Assembly (NCBI GenBank): GCA_027069385.1
Contig: JALXER010000252.1
Location: forward strand, 1 to 15,703
Direction of reading: 5' to 3'
DNA: 15,703 bases
Source: Paracoccaceae bacterium
GTDB taxonomy: Bacteria > Pseudomonadota > Alphaproteobacteria > Rhodobacterales > Rhodobacteraceae
The notes below the pieces were generated by a model. That model worked only from the letters and a program-made list of their open reading frames with translations, did not search any database and was not told where the DNA came from. The position numbers were made by a program, and so were the translations under genes. Numbering within the stretch: position 1 is the stretch's first letter; every line of letters begins with the position of its first letter. Shown piece by piece: positions 5,386-12,811 of the stretch.

Positions 5386-6786
5386 ATGGCGACCCAAAAA
5401 CTATATGCTGGCGTAAAAATCCGCGAAACCCGTCTAAAGCTGGCGCTGACGCAAAAGGCGTTTGCGGCCAAGCTGGGGGTTTCGCTTTCGTATCTCAACC
5501 AGATGGAGAATAACCACCGGCCCATTTCGGCCGGTGTTGTGTTGTCGCTGGCCCAGGAATTCGGGTTCGACGTTATGCAGCTTTCGGTACGCGAGGCGGA
5601 CCGCATGGTGGTGGACATGCGCGAGGCCATGGCCGATCCGGTATTTGGCGCCGACCCGCCGCCGCTGGCTGAATTGCAACTGGTGGCCTCTAACGCGCCG
5701 GCCCTTGCCCGCGCCTTTCTGACCTTGCATCGCAGCCACCGCCAGACCCTCGACCGGCTGGCCTCGGTCAATGATGCGCTGGGGCAGGACAGCACCGCCC
5801 TGACCCCGCTGCCATGGGAAGAGGTGCGCGATTTCTTTCACTATTGCGACAACTATATCGACAGCGTTGACCGCGCCGCCGAACAGTTTTCCCGACAGGC
5901 CCGTCTGGGTGGCGACAATGTTCTGGCCTTGCGCAACTATCTGTCGCGCCAGCACGGCATCGATGTGGTCGATTCCCCCGATGCGTTGCGCCGCTTTTCC
6001 CCCGGCCAGAACCGGCTGGCAATCGACCAACGGGCGGCGCGGGCGACGCAGGCCTTCCAGATGGCCCACCAGATTGCCCTGATCGAGCATAACGCCCTGT
6101 TCGAGGCAACGCTTGATCTGGCCCGCTTCCAGTCAGACGAGGCCCGCGCGATTTGCAAAATCGGCCTTGCCAACTATTTCGCCGGTGCGGCACTGCTGCC
6201 CTATGCTGCCTTTCTGGATGCGGCCCGCACCTTGCGGCACGATCTGGACCTGCTGGCCGAGAAATTCAGCGCCAGCATAGAACAGGTCGCCCACCGGCTT
6301 TCGACCCTGCAACGCAACGGTGCCAAGGGGGTGCCGTTCTTTTTTGTGCGGGTAGATCAGGCCGGTACGATCACCAAGCGCCACTCGGCCACGGCACTGC
6401 AATTCGCCCGCTTCGGCGGGGCCTGCCCGCTCTGGAATGTGCATCGCGCCTTTGAAACCCCGAACCGGTATCTGCGCCAGCTGGCCCAAACCCCAGACGG
6501 GTTGCGCTATTTCAGTCTGGCCAAGGATATCTCCAAGCAGGGGGGCGCGTTTCACGCCCCCAAACAACGCTTTGCCATCGCGCTTGGCTGCGCGGTAGAG
6601 CACGCAAACCAATTGACCTATACCGATGATATGGACCTGACCAACAGCGCCGCTTTCGAGCCGATCGGCATTTCCTGCCGGATCTGCCCGCGCCCCGACT
6701 GCCACCAGCGCGCAGTCCCGCCGCTGGATCAAAAGCTGGCGGTGGATCATTCCAGCCACCGAATTCTGCCCTATCAGATCGGATGA
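5386..6786 (+). CDS. pccR: Short-chain fatty acyl-CoA regulator PccR (ScfR family)
   Basis: This 466-aa protein has an XRE-type helix-turn-helix at residues 8-62, including LTQKAFAAKLGVSLSYLNQM and the family signature NQMENNHRPIS (38-48). Long helical middle and C-terminal ligand domains follow. Near the end is GISCRICPRPDCHQRAVPP, with cysteines 431, 434 and 439, the cysteine-rich motif characteristic of ScfR proteins (PccR, RamB, MccR). By family knowledge PccR senses short-chain acyl-CoA and is needed for induction of propionyl-CoA carboxylase in Rhodobacter. The start at 5386 is fixed by homology of the first residues (YAGVKIRETR) although there is no ribosome site. TTTGCAAA sites before pccB and the dyad before this gene link regulator and target. 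Here the TetR-PspA-YiaAB unit lies between them. Confidence 0.93.
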   Translation: MATQKLYAGVKIRETRLKLALTQKAFAAKLGVSLSYLNQMENNHRPISAGVVLSLAQEFGFDVMQLSVREADRMVVDMREAMADPVFGADPPPLAELQLVASNAPALARAFLTLHRSHRQTLDRLASVNDALGQDSTALTPLPWEEVRDFFHYCDNYIDSVDRAAEQFSRQARLGGDNVLALRNYLSRQHGIDVVDSPDALRRFSPGQNRLAIDQRAARATQAFQMAHQIALIEHNALFEATLDLARFQSDEARAICKIGLANYFAGAALLPYAAFLDAARTLRHDLDLLAEKFSASIEQVAHRLSTLQRNGAKGVPFFFVRVDQAGTITKRHSATALQFARFGGACPLWNVHRAFETPNRYLRQLAQTPDGLRYFSLAKDISKQGGAFHAPKQRFAIALGCAVEHANQLTYTDDMDLTNSAAFEPIGISCRICPRPDCHQRAVPPLDQKLAVDHSSHRILPYQIG

Positions 6787-6840
6787 TATTGAAACACCCC
6801 GCCGCTTCGGGGTAAGGTCTCGAAAAATATGCGAGGAAGT

Positions 6841-7353
6841 ATGGAACTTATTGGTGAACGACAGATCGCGGCATCGCGGCAATCGGTGTGGCAGGCATTG
6901 AACGACCCCGAAATTCTGATGGCCTGCATCCCCGGATGCTCGGAACTGACCGGCAACCCCGAGGACGGGTTCAGCGCCGTGGTGACGCAAAAGGTCGGGC
7001 CGGTCAAGGCCACTTTCAAGGGCGCGGTCAGCCTGTCAAACGTGGTGCCCCTGACCAGCTATACCATCACCGGAGAGGGCAAGGGCGGTGCCGCCGGTTT
7101 TGCCAAAGGCGGTGCCGATGTGACCCTTAGCGACGTGGATGGCGGCACCCTGCTGACCTATGAGGTCGAAGCAAGGGTGGGGGGCAAACTGGCGCAAATC
7201 GGTTCGCGACTGGTGGACGGGTTTGCCAAAAAGATGGCCGACAAGTTTTTTGCCAACTTTCAAATCGCACTGGAAGGCCCGCCCGAGGAAACGGATGAAC
7301 CCGAAGCCGCCAAGAAAGGCTGGATCAAGCGATTGGTCGGTAAAAAGGATTAA
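6841..7353 (+). CDS. CoxG-like SRPBCC-family protein
   Basis: This 170-aa protein begins MELIGERQIAASRQSVWQAL and continues NDPEILMACIPGCSELTG (21-38), the typical opening of the CoxG (carbon monoxide dehydrogenase subunit G) branch of the START/SRPBCC fold. The glycine-rich FKGAVSLSNV and GEGKGGAAGFAKGGADVTL segments and the ARVGGKLAQIGSRLVDG helix are also family-typical. CoxG proteins help attach molybdenum hydroxylases to the membrane or assist their maturation. No such dehydrogenase gene is in the window. The C-terminus is an acidic linker (PEETDEPEAAKK) followed by a short basic amphipathic end (GWIKRLVGKKD), which could touch membranes. ATG at 6841 is preferred over one four codons upstream because family members start here and GAGGA precedes it closely. 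Its stop overlaps the convergent TadE gene by 4 bp. Confidence 0.85.
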   Translation: MELIGERQIAASRQSVWQALNDPEILMACIPGCSELTGNPEDGFSAVVTQKVGPVKATFKGAVSLSNVVPLTSYTITGEGKGGAAGFAKGGADVTLSDVDGGTLLTYEVEARVGGKLAQIGSRLVDGFAKKMADKFFANFQIALEGPPEETDEPEAAKKGWIKRLVGKKD

Positions 7354-7907
7354 ATGTCGGTATTGATCAGCGCGGCAGCAAAGCGCGGCGAAATGGCGGT
7401 TTTGGTGGTCCAGTCCTGCGCGACGATCCCCAGAATATCCGAGAGCGGCACATAGTGGACGTTGGTTTCAACCAGAATAACGCTTTCGCAATCCGACATC
7501 AGCGGAAAGACCTCGGGAACGATATCCCCGTCCAGCAGCGGGTTATTGTCGAACATCGGGCTTCCGGTGGCATAGGACCAGTCAACATTCAGTTCGGCAC
7601 CGCAATAGTTTACCGACGAAACACGCAGGTTAAAATCATCCACTCCGGGTAACAGCTGCGCTTGCAAGTCGGCCATTTCATCCAGAAAAGCATTGTTCAC
7701 GGTTTCATAGCGTGACAGGATTTCAGCAATGGTATGGTTGGAACGTTGTGCCTGCCCCTTGGCATGATAGGCGTTGAAAAACACGATACTGCCAACGAAC
7801 CACAGAAACAGAACCGGCATAATAATAACCAGTTCAACCGTGATCGTGGCCTGTTCATCCCGGCCAAACCGGCGGAGCTTTTTAACCAATGGGGCAAGTT
7901 TCATCAT
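7350..7907 (-). CDS. TadE-like pseudopilin (second of two)
   Basis: This 185-aa protein has a short basic leader (KKLRRFGRDEQA) followed by a hydrophobic helix at about residues 21-44 (TITVELVIIMPVLFLWFVGS). E25 lies five residues after A20, the position of the conserved +5 glutamate after prepilin-peptidase cleavage. The usual glycine at the cleavage site is alanine here. The rest is a periplasmic domain with two cysteines. TadE proteins are minor pseudopilins of tight-adherence (Flp) pili. The start overlaps the stop of the upstream gene (7904-7907), showing translational coupling. It is the last gene of the three and converges with the CoxG-like gene. Confidence 0.85.
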   Translation of the reverse strand: MMKLAPLVKKLRRFGRDEQATITVELVIIMPVLFLWFVGSIVFFNAYHAKGQAQRSNHTIAEILSRYETVNNAFLDEMADLQAQLLPGVDDFNLRVSSVNYCGAELNVDWSYATGSPMFDNNPLLDGDIVPEVFPLMSDCESVILVETNVHYVPLSDILGIVAQDWTTKTAISPRFAAALINTDI

Positions 7908-8440
7908 GACGGCTCGTTCGCGAAGGCTGAAAAGGAAACGATGTGCAGGTCACCGGCAGCATCCACAGCAAAATGCGACCCGAGTCCGGAGCCGGGCATA
8001 AGCGGTTTAACCACGAAACAGGCACGCAACATCATCACCTCGGGGTCGATGGTTGAACCCGGGGTGAAATTAACCACCGGTTCGATATTGGTAGACCGGT
8101 CAACACAAGTGGGCGGTGCCGCAGCGGTGGCGCTGTTGGCCGGCACAAGTTCGAGATGAAGGGTTGAATCGCAGTCGGCCAGAATACCGCTATATTCACA
8201 AATCAGATCCTTGACCGCGTCGTGGGTCGGGGTCGCAATACCCAGTCGCAGGTCGCGCACGGCCCGATTCAGCCCCGAATCCAGCCGGGTGCGCTCGGTC
8301 ATCAGCCAGCCGGCCTCGAACACCGAGAACACGATCCAGAAGATAACCGGAATGGCGATAACAAATTCAACCGTCGGGTTTGCATGCTCGTCATCACGAA
8401 ACCTGCGCAGTTTCTGCAAGATTTTTGCCAGTACCGCCAT
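7904..8440 (-). CDS. TadE-like pseudopilin (first of two)
   Basis: This 178-aa protein starts MAVLAKILQKLRRFRDDEHA. Its hydrophobic helix follows at about residues 24-44 (VEFVIAIPVIFWIVFSVFEA). As in its neighbour, the predicted cleavage residue is alanine (A20), with E25 at +5. The leader KLRRF-x-x-DE is shared with the next gene, suggesting duplication and divergence. The periplasmic part has four cysteines and is rich in proline, threonine and alanine in the middle. Its ATG shares one base with the tadG stop (8440), so translation is coupled. It is assigned to the Tad pilus minor pseudopilins; the exact position (TadE versus TadF) cannot be decided from sequence alone. Confidence 0.85.
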   Translation of the reverse strand: MAVLAKILQKLRRFRDDEHANPTVEFVIAIPVIFWIVFSVFEAGWLMTERTRLDSGLNRAVRDLRLGIATPTHDAVKDLICEYSGILADCDSTLHLELVPANSATAAAPPTCVDRSTNIEPVVNFTPGSTIDPEVMMLRACFVVKPLMPGSGLGSHFAVDAAGDLHIVSFSAFANEPS

Positions 8441-9810
8441 TAGATAGTCAACCGCAATTTCTGGATAACCGATGCAATAGTGGCAAAGGCATCAGCCAAA
8501 TCGGCGGTCTCCACATTAAAGAAGAATGCCGGACTAGTCGCGCAAGCCCGCATCTGGTTATACGGGTTGGAGTTTACGGACACGTCATAGCCGATGGTAA
8601 AGATGGTAATACCCTCATCCTTGGCCGCGTCACAAATCGCCTGCAGCCGTGTATCGCCTTGCGGCCCGTTTACTTCCCGCTCCAGATGGGAAAAGGACCA
8701 CGGGGTGTTGTGGGCGTTCCAGTACAGCGCATTGGCAGCAACATTCCAGTTGGGCAGGTTGTTGAAATTATACTTGTTCGGTTTCAACCGGTATTGGTCG
8801 GTATTGGCACCGTCGGTCATCAGCACGATATACTTGCGGGTTTCATCGTCATCATATTCTGCAGGCCGGTCGCTAAAGGCCGAGTCGATATCGCCATAGG
8901 CAATCAGGTCGTTGATAACCCCGTTCCAGTCCGGATCCAGCAGAGAAACTCCCCATTTCATGCCGATATAGGTGGCGGTCATGCCCTGATCATCCAGCAG
9001 ATCGATTGCATCATGCAGCTTTTCCGCATCATTGGTCACCGGAACAATCTGAGAATCCTCGTTCGGGCACCAGTCGGTTCCCTTGTTGCGCAGCCAGCTC
9101 GGCCCCCAATGCTGGGTCTGGTTCCAATGGGCGGTTACATCGATTGCAGTATCGTTATAGTCGGCCGCGTTAAACCGGACACAATTGGAATAGTTGTGCC
9201 ACCGGTCGTAGTCAGAGAAAGATGCAATCAGGTGATCCCCGGGGGCAACCTGACCGGTAAACGGAACCAGCGACATAGTGGTATAATCCACGGTGTCTTC
9301 GGTGATCATCAGGTCAACAAATTCATTGGCTGCATCGCGCAGGTTGGCAACCTTGGTGCCCGCCATGGAGCCGGAAATATCGACGATCAGCGACAATTCG
9401 ATATCGGTGATGGCAATAAATGCCTCGGACGTACCGGCAACCGGCAATTCGGTGATCCCGGCCAGTTTCAGGAAAAACGTATTGATTTCATAGTCACCCG
9501 TCGCGGACACCCGCCGCGAGTTCAGCGAAATGTCGGAATTGACCGTCACGCCCAGCGCCACCGGATCCAGCCCCGCGGCCTCTACATAGCTGAAAACAAC
9601 GTCTTCGGGGTCAAGCAATTGTTCAAACGCCGTTGCGGCAAGCACCCCGCGATCCAGGGCATCCTGCAGGGTTTCGCGCTCGGTTTCGTGGCGCACAAAG
9701 TCAACGGCCATCCCGCTGCCCAGTACCATGACCAGAAACATGATCAGCGAAAACACCAATATGCCGCCGTCTTCGTCCTTGCGAAACTTTTTGAACAACT
9801 TGATTTTCAT
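8440..9810 (-). CDS. TadG-like pilus assembly protein with von Willebrand factor A domain
   Basis: This 456-aa protein has an N-terminal basic leader (MKIKLFKKFRKDEDGG) and a hydrophobic helix (about 17-37, ILVFSLIMFLVMVLGSGMAV). Then come the helical segment HETERETLQDALDRGVLAAT, typical of TadG N-terminal regions, and a long von Willebrand A domain from about 137 to the end. The metal-ion-dependent adhesion site is complete by eye: D144-x-S146-x-S148 (DISGS), a threonine in MTATYIG (277-283) and D333 (MTDGAN). TadG proteins are anchored to the inner membrane and act in Flp pilus assembly or adhesion. The ATG at 9810 has AGGAG eight bases upstream; a longer frame would lack this. First of three overlapping genes. 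No tadA/B/C, cpaF or flp gene is nearby. Confidence 0.88.
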   Translation of the reverse strand: MKIKLFKKFRKDEDGGILVFSLIMFLVMVLGSGMAVDFVRHETERETLQDALDRGVLAATAFEQLLDPEDVVFSYVEAAGLDPVALGVTVNSDISLNSRRVSATGDYEINTFFLKLAGITELPVAGTSEAFIAITDIELSLIVDISGSMAGTKVANLRDAANEFVDLMITEDTVDYTTMSLVPFTGQVAPGDHLIASFSDYDRWHNYSNCVRFNAADYNDTAIDVTAHWNQTQHWGPSWLRNKGTDWCPNEDSQIVPVTNDAEKLHDAIDLLDDQGMTATYIGMKWGVSLLDPDWNGVINDLIAYGDIDSAFSDRPAEYDDDETRKYIVLMTDGANTDQYRLKPNKYNFNNLPNWNVAANALYWNAHNTPWSFSHLEREVNGPQGDTRLQAICDAAKDEGITIFTIGYDVSVNSNPYNQMRACATSPAFFFNVETADLADAFATIASVIQKLRLTI

Positions 9811-10234
9811 TGTAGTTCTCCTGAACCCCGAATTGTGCGATAATCTTGCAATTATTACACTCACACCACCACTTACACGAATCACACCAATTCAAAGGTG
9901 CGTCAGCTCCCGTTGCCCCCAAAACACCCCGATACGCCATGAAATAACGCGAAATGCCTCAAACACGGGATAAAATACAACTTACATTTGGTTTGACATA
10001 ACAGATTTTTGACCATTCAACAAGGTGATTCGCTAATAACACGAATAGGTTATGCAAGATTACGGTTAACACTGTTCCGCGATATTTGTTACAAATGCAT
10101 TCCACCGAACGGGATTGCGGCCTGTCCTGGCACTCTCGATCACATCTGGAAACCACGTTTCGCATCCCCCTTCCCTTTTTGGCCAATCGGGCTTAGAAAG
10201 CGCCGCACCCTTTGGACCCGCGCAGGACAGACCT
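9811..10234. other. A+T-rich non-coding gap between tadG and a lipoprotein gene
   Basis: I see no gene with coding character in this stretch of about 420 bases, which is clearly more A+T-rich than its surroundings. It must carry the divergent promoters of tadG and the plus-strand lipoprotein gene. On the minus strand, TGTAATAAT at 9851-9859 resembles an extended -10 for tadG, without a good -35. On the plus strand, TTGACA at 9993-9998 resembles a -35 but has no convincing -10 partner. Confidence 0.5.
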
Positions 10235-10561
10235 ATGAACCGGCTTATCATCGCTTTTTTTCTTATGGGATTAACCGCTTGTACAACGCCGTCCCCGGCC
10301 GAGCCGGATGGCAGGAACCGGGTGCTGGATATCGTCAACGATACCCCCTTGCCGGTTTTGCGGGTCTATGGAAAGGCACAAGGCGGGCGGCGTTCGGTCA
10401 TCACAGAGGCCCCCATAGCGCCTCGCGGATATATCAGTATCAACTTTGCCAATCCCGCCAATGCCTGCGTCTATGATCTGGTCGCCGAGTTTCAGGGAGA
10501 GCGCGAAGCCGCCACGATCAGCATCGACGTTTGCGCTCATTCGGTCTGGCGCGTTCATTAA
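10235..10561 (+). CDS. Small lipoprotein, function unknown
   Basis: This 108-aa product begins MNRLIIAFFLMGLTAC, a compact lipoprotein signal with the lipidated cysteine at residue 16 in the lipobox LTAC. The mature part is short, with no membrane helix. It reads VLDIVNDTPLPVLRVYGKAQ and then APRGYISINFANPANACVYD, a pattern that looks like a small beta-rich domain with a later cysteine pair (ACVYD, DVCAHS) that could form a disulphide. AGGA lies about nine bases upstream. I do not recognise the family. The gene stands alone: the divergent tad genes are over 400 bp upstream and the rarD-type gene converges from about 470 bp downstream. Confidence 0.75.
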   Translation: MNRLIIAFFLMGLTACTTPSPAEPDGRNRVLDIVNDTPLPVLRVYGKAQGGRRSVITEAPIAPRGYISINFANPANACVYDLVAEFQGEREAATISIDVCAHSVWRVH

Positions 10562-10586
10562 CGGAGCACTCCCGCACTCCAGCCGC

Positions 10587-10884
10587 GTTTGCTTGCGCAA
10601 ACACGACTTCCGTTTGGGCCGGGCCGACCTGCGGTCGGTAGGGGGGCGTTCCGCCCCCTCGCGACTTGGTGTCGCTCCCCCCTGAGAGTATTTGTCAAAA
10701 TTGGAAGTCACTCCCCTTCTTCTTTTCAAAAATACCCCGAGGGGGTGAATGGCGCTTGCGCCAGAGGGGGCTGGCCCCCTGCTTGTGCCCGCACAAGCTC
10801 TGCCGATAAGGGGGGCCGCTTGCGGCTCCCCGCAGAGGCAGACGGCTCGGCTCAACTGCTGGAGGCTCATTGCGCAAGCAATGA
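10587..10884. repeat. Hairpin-rich intergenic string with an inverted central core
   Basis: Between two convergent genes lies a chain of short perfect hairpins. On the left are GTTTGC/GCAAAC (10587-10602), CCGACC/GGTCGG (10624-10638), GGGGGCG/CGCCCCC (10642-10658) and GCGAC/GTCGC (10661-10675). On the right are TGGCGC/GCGCCA (10750-10763), AGGGGGC/GCCCCCT (10765-10780), GCTTGTGC/GCACAAGC (10781-10798), a ten-pair stem at 10810-10831 and TCATTGC/GCAATGA (10867-10884). In the middle, CCCCCTGAGAGTATTT (from about 10677) and CCCCCTCGGGGTATTT on the opposite strand (ending about 10745) form two inverted, diverged copies of one core. I associate such strings with Rhodobacterales intergenic regions, from memory. 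No protein gene is credible here, and the rest of the gap up to 11029 shows nothing else. Confidence 0.6.
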
Positions 10885-11029
10885 CGCCGACAGCAGGCGG
10901 GAGCGCTACGATTCAGGGCTTTCATACAGAAGGGGGCTGCGGGTTTTCTGGTCCGGGTTGTATTGCATGAACTTGTCTGGGATAAGCCCAAGCTAACCGG
11001 CGCGGCGTGATTTCGATTTCCCAAAGGCG

Positions 11030-11941
11030 TTAACGGAATGGTTTCCCGGGCCCATGGCGCGGTGCCCGTTCTGCCACCAGTGCCTGCCCCGAATAGATCG
11101 CCAGCGCCAGCCAGATCATTCCGAAAGCGCCGAGTTGCAGCAACGAGAACGGCTCGGCGAAAACCAGTACGGCAACCAGAAACTGCAAGGTCGGGTTCAG
11201 ATATTGCAGGATACCGATCGTGGACAGGCGCACGCGCGGCACGGCATAGGAAAACAGCATCAGCGGTACCGCGGTCATCGGGCCGGACAACACCAGCAAC
11301 ACGCTGTCGCGCCAGTTCTGCCCAAAGGTGCCCTGCCCCTGCCAGCCCAGCGCATGCACGCCCCATAACCAAAGCGCAGCAAACGGAGCCAGCAACAATA
11401 CCTCGGCCGCAACCGAAACCATCGGACCTATGCCGATGCGTTTCTTTAATACTCCATAAAGAGCAAAGGTCACGGCCAGTACCAGCGCAATCCACGGCAC
11501 CTTGCCCAGACCGACCGACAGCAGCAACACCGCCAGCGCTGCCAGCGAAATCGCCAGCCGCTGCGCACTGTTCAGCGGTTCGGCAAACAGCGCCATGCCC
11601 AGAAAGACCGCCACAAGCGGAAAGATATAATACCCGAGGCTGGCCTCCAGCGCCCGGCCAACCTGTATGGCCCAGATAAACAGAAACCAGTTGACCGAAA
11701 TCAGCAGGGCCGCCAGCCCCACGGCCATGACTGAACGCCACCCCGTTACCGCCTTGACCAGCGCGCCCAACCGGCGGCGGGCCAGCAGGATAAGCGCGAA
11801 CAACACCAGCGACCAAAGGGTTCGATGCGCCAGCACCTCTAACGGTGGCACCCCCACCAATTGCTTGTAGAACAGCGGCGACAGCCCCCAGAGCACGCAG
11901 GCCGCCAGCATCGCCCAGACCCCTTTTGCCGGATCGCTCAC
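11030..11941 (-). CDS. rarD: RarD-type drug/metabolite transporter (EamA superfamily)
   Basis: This 303-aa membrane protein has about ten hydrophobic helices. Motifs typical of the RarD subfamily are KGVWAMLAACVLWGLSPLFYK, EVLAHRTLWS, and NWFLFIWAIQVGRALEASLG followed by YYIFPLVAVFLG. In Escherichia coli the family name comes from chloramphenicol sensitivity, but natural substrates are unknown. A GTG start at 11941 is preferred: GGAGG lies eight bases upstream and the protein begins VSDPAKGVWAM. An ATG sixteen codons further upstream (11989) would translate across the sodB terminator and is unlikely. It is the next minus-strand gene after sodB but separated by a strong terminator, so it needs its own promoter in a gap of about 70 bp. 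Confidence 0.88.
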   Translation of the reverse strand: MSDPAKGVWAMLAACVLWGLSPLFYKQLVGVPPLEVLAHRTLWSLVLFALILLARRRLGALVKAVTGWRSVMAVGLAALLISVNWFLFIWAIQVGRALEASLGYYIFPLVAVFLGMALFAEPLNSAQRLAISLAALAVLLLSVGLGKVPWIALVLAVTFALYGVLKKRIGIGPMVSVAAEVLLLAPFAALWLWGVHALGWQGQGTFGQNWRDSVLLVLSGPMTAVPLMLFSYAVPRVRLSTIGILQYLNPTLQFLVAVLVFAEPFSLLQLGAFGMIWLALAIYSGQALVAERAPRHGPGKPFR

Positions 11942-11960
11942 GCCTGTGCCCTCCAATTTA

Positions 11961-11990
11961 CAAAAATGGCCACCCCGAAAGGTGGCCATA
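11961..11990 (-). terminator. Intrinsic terminator of sodB
   Basis: On the minus strand, ATGGCCACC and GGTGGCCAT form a perfect nine-pair stem with a six-base loop (TTTCGG), followed by TTTTTG. It lies about 25 bp after the sodB stop codon and just before the rarD-type gene. Confidence 0.88.
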
Positions 11991-12013
11991 TGCAGTGGTT
12001 CAAGACCCTGCCC

Positions 12014-12622
12014 CTAAGCGTTGGACAGACGCTCGGCCACGTTTTCCCAGTTGACCAGATTGTCAAGAAAGTTGGACAGGTATTTGGGCCGCGCATTGCG
12101 GAAATCGATGTAATAGGAATGCTCCCACACATCACAGCCCAGCAGCGCGGTCTGGCCAAAGCACAGCGGATTGACGCCGTTTTCGGTTTTGGTCACCTTC
12201 AGCGTACCGTCGCCATCAACCACCAGCCAGCACCAGCCAGAGCCGAACTGCCCGGCGCCCGCCGCCGAAAACAGCGCCTTGAATTCATCGACCGAGCCAA
12301 ACGCGTCAACGATACGGCTTTCCAGTTCGGAAGGCATGGCTCGGCCCGACGGGCCCATCATTTCCCAGAACTGGCTGTGGTTCCAGTGTTGCGAGGCATT
12401 ATTGAAAATGCCGTTTTGCGCAACGGCACCAGCAGCATAGGTGCCGGTGATAATGTCCTCGAGCGATTTGCCTTCCCATTCGGTGCCGGCAATCAGCTTG
12501 TTGCCATTGGTCACATAGGCATTGTGGTGCAGGTCATGGTGGTATTCCATGGTTTCCCGCGACATGCCGCCAGCGGCCAGCGCATCATGGGCATAAGGAA
12601 GATCAGGTAGTTCAAAAGCCAT
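12014..12622 (-). CDS. sodB: Superoxide dismutase, iron type
   Basis: This 202-aa protein is full length for the Fe/Mn superoxide dismutase family, which converts superoxide to oxygen and hydrogen peroxide in the cytoplasm. The metal ligands are visible: H28 (EYHHDLHH), H82 (WNHSQFW), and D164 and H168 (DVWEHSYY). NNASQHWNH (74-82) carries the glutamine typical of iron enzymes at the position where manganese enzymes have glycine. FGSGWCWLV (126-134) and RNARPKYL are also standard. ATG at 12622 is preceded by GAGGGGG about eight bases away. A longer in-frame extension reading into the divergent VOC gene is spurious. It is a single-gene unit with a terminator at 11961-11990. Confidence 0.96.
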   Translation of the reverse strand: MAFELPDLPYAHDALAAGGMSRETMEYHHDLHHNAYVTNGNKLIAGTEWEGKSLEDIITGTYAAGAVAQNGIFNNASQHWNHSQFWEMMGPSGRAMPSELESRIVDAFGSVDEFKALFSAAGAGQFGSGWCWLVVDGDGTLKVTKTENGVNPLCFGQTALLGCDVWEHSYYIDFRNARPKYLSNFLDNLVNWENVAERLSNA

Positions 12623-12686
12623 TGTCAGGCCCCCTCTTTTGTTATTTGGAATCACTTCGCGCAATCGGTGCCGCGCTTGGTTGCTG

Positions 12687-12713
12687 AATATACGAGTTTT
12701 TCGCTCAGGTAAA
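12687..12713 (-). promoter_or_regulatory. Possible sodB promoter
   Basis: The minus strand has TATATT (12687-12692) and, after 15 bases, TTTACC (12708-12713). The spacing is short, so only the -10 is reasonably convincing. Confidence 0.3.
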
Positions 12714-12811
12714 GGTCGGGCAAGGGGTCGTGGAACCGGACGGGGTGGAGGCTTGGGCGGAATGTGGTAAGCTTGGGCGAAGATCCGGGCTTTGGCAAAG
12801 GAAAATACAGA

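Noticed and set aside
6152..6159. Third perfect TTTGCAAA inside pccR
   Set aside because: It lies deep in coding sequence (reading through AICKIG) with no promoter nearby; probably chance.
6796..6813. ACCCCG/CGGGGT hairpin after pccR
   Set aside because: The stem is short and no T-run follows, so a terminator cannot be claimed.
8380..9843. Long plus-strand open frame (487 codons) opposite tadG
   Set aside because: It is the exact antisense of tadG. The minus strand has a complete von Willebrand metal site, a ribosome site and overlapping neighbours; the plus product has no recognisable feature.
10587..10884. CRISPR array or tRNA-like cluster
   Set aside because: The hairpins have different sequences and irregular spacing, with no repeated unit or tRNA fold.
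10695..11816. Minus-strand 373-codon open frame
   Set aside because: It is a shadow of the rarD-type gene in another frame, continuing into the hairpin string; no protein motif.
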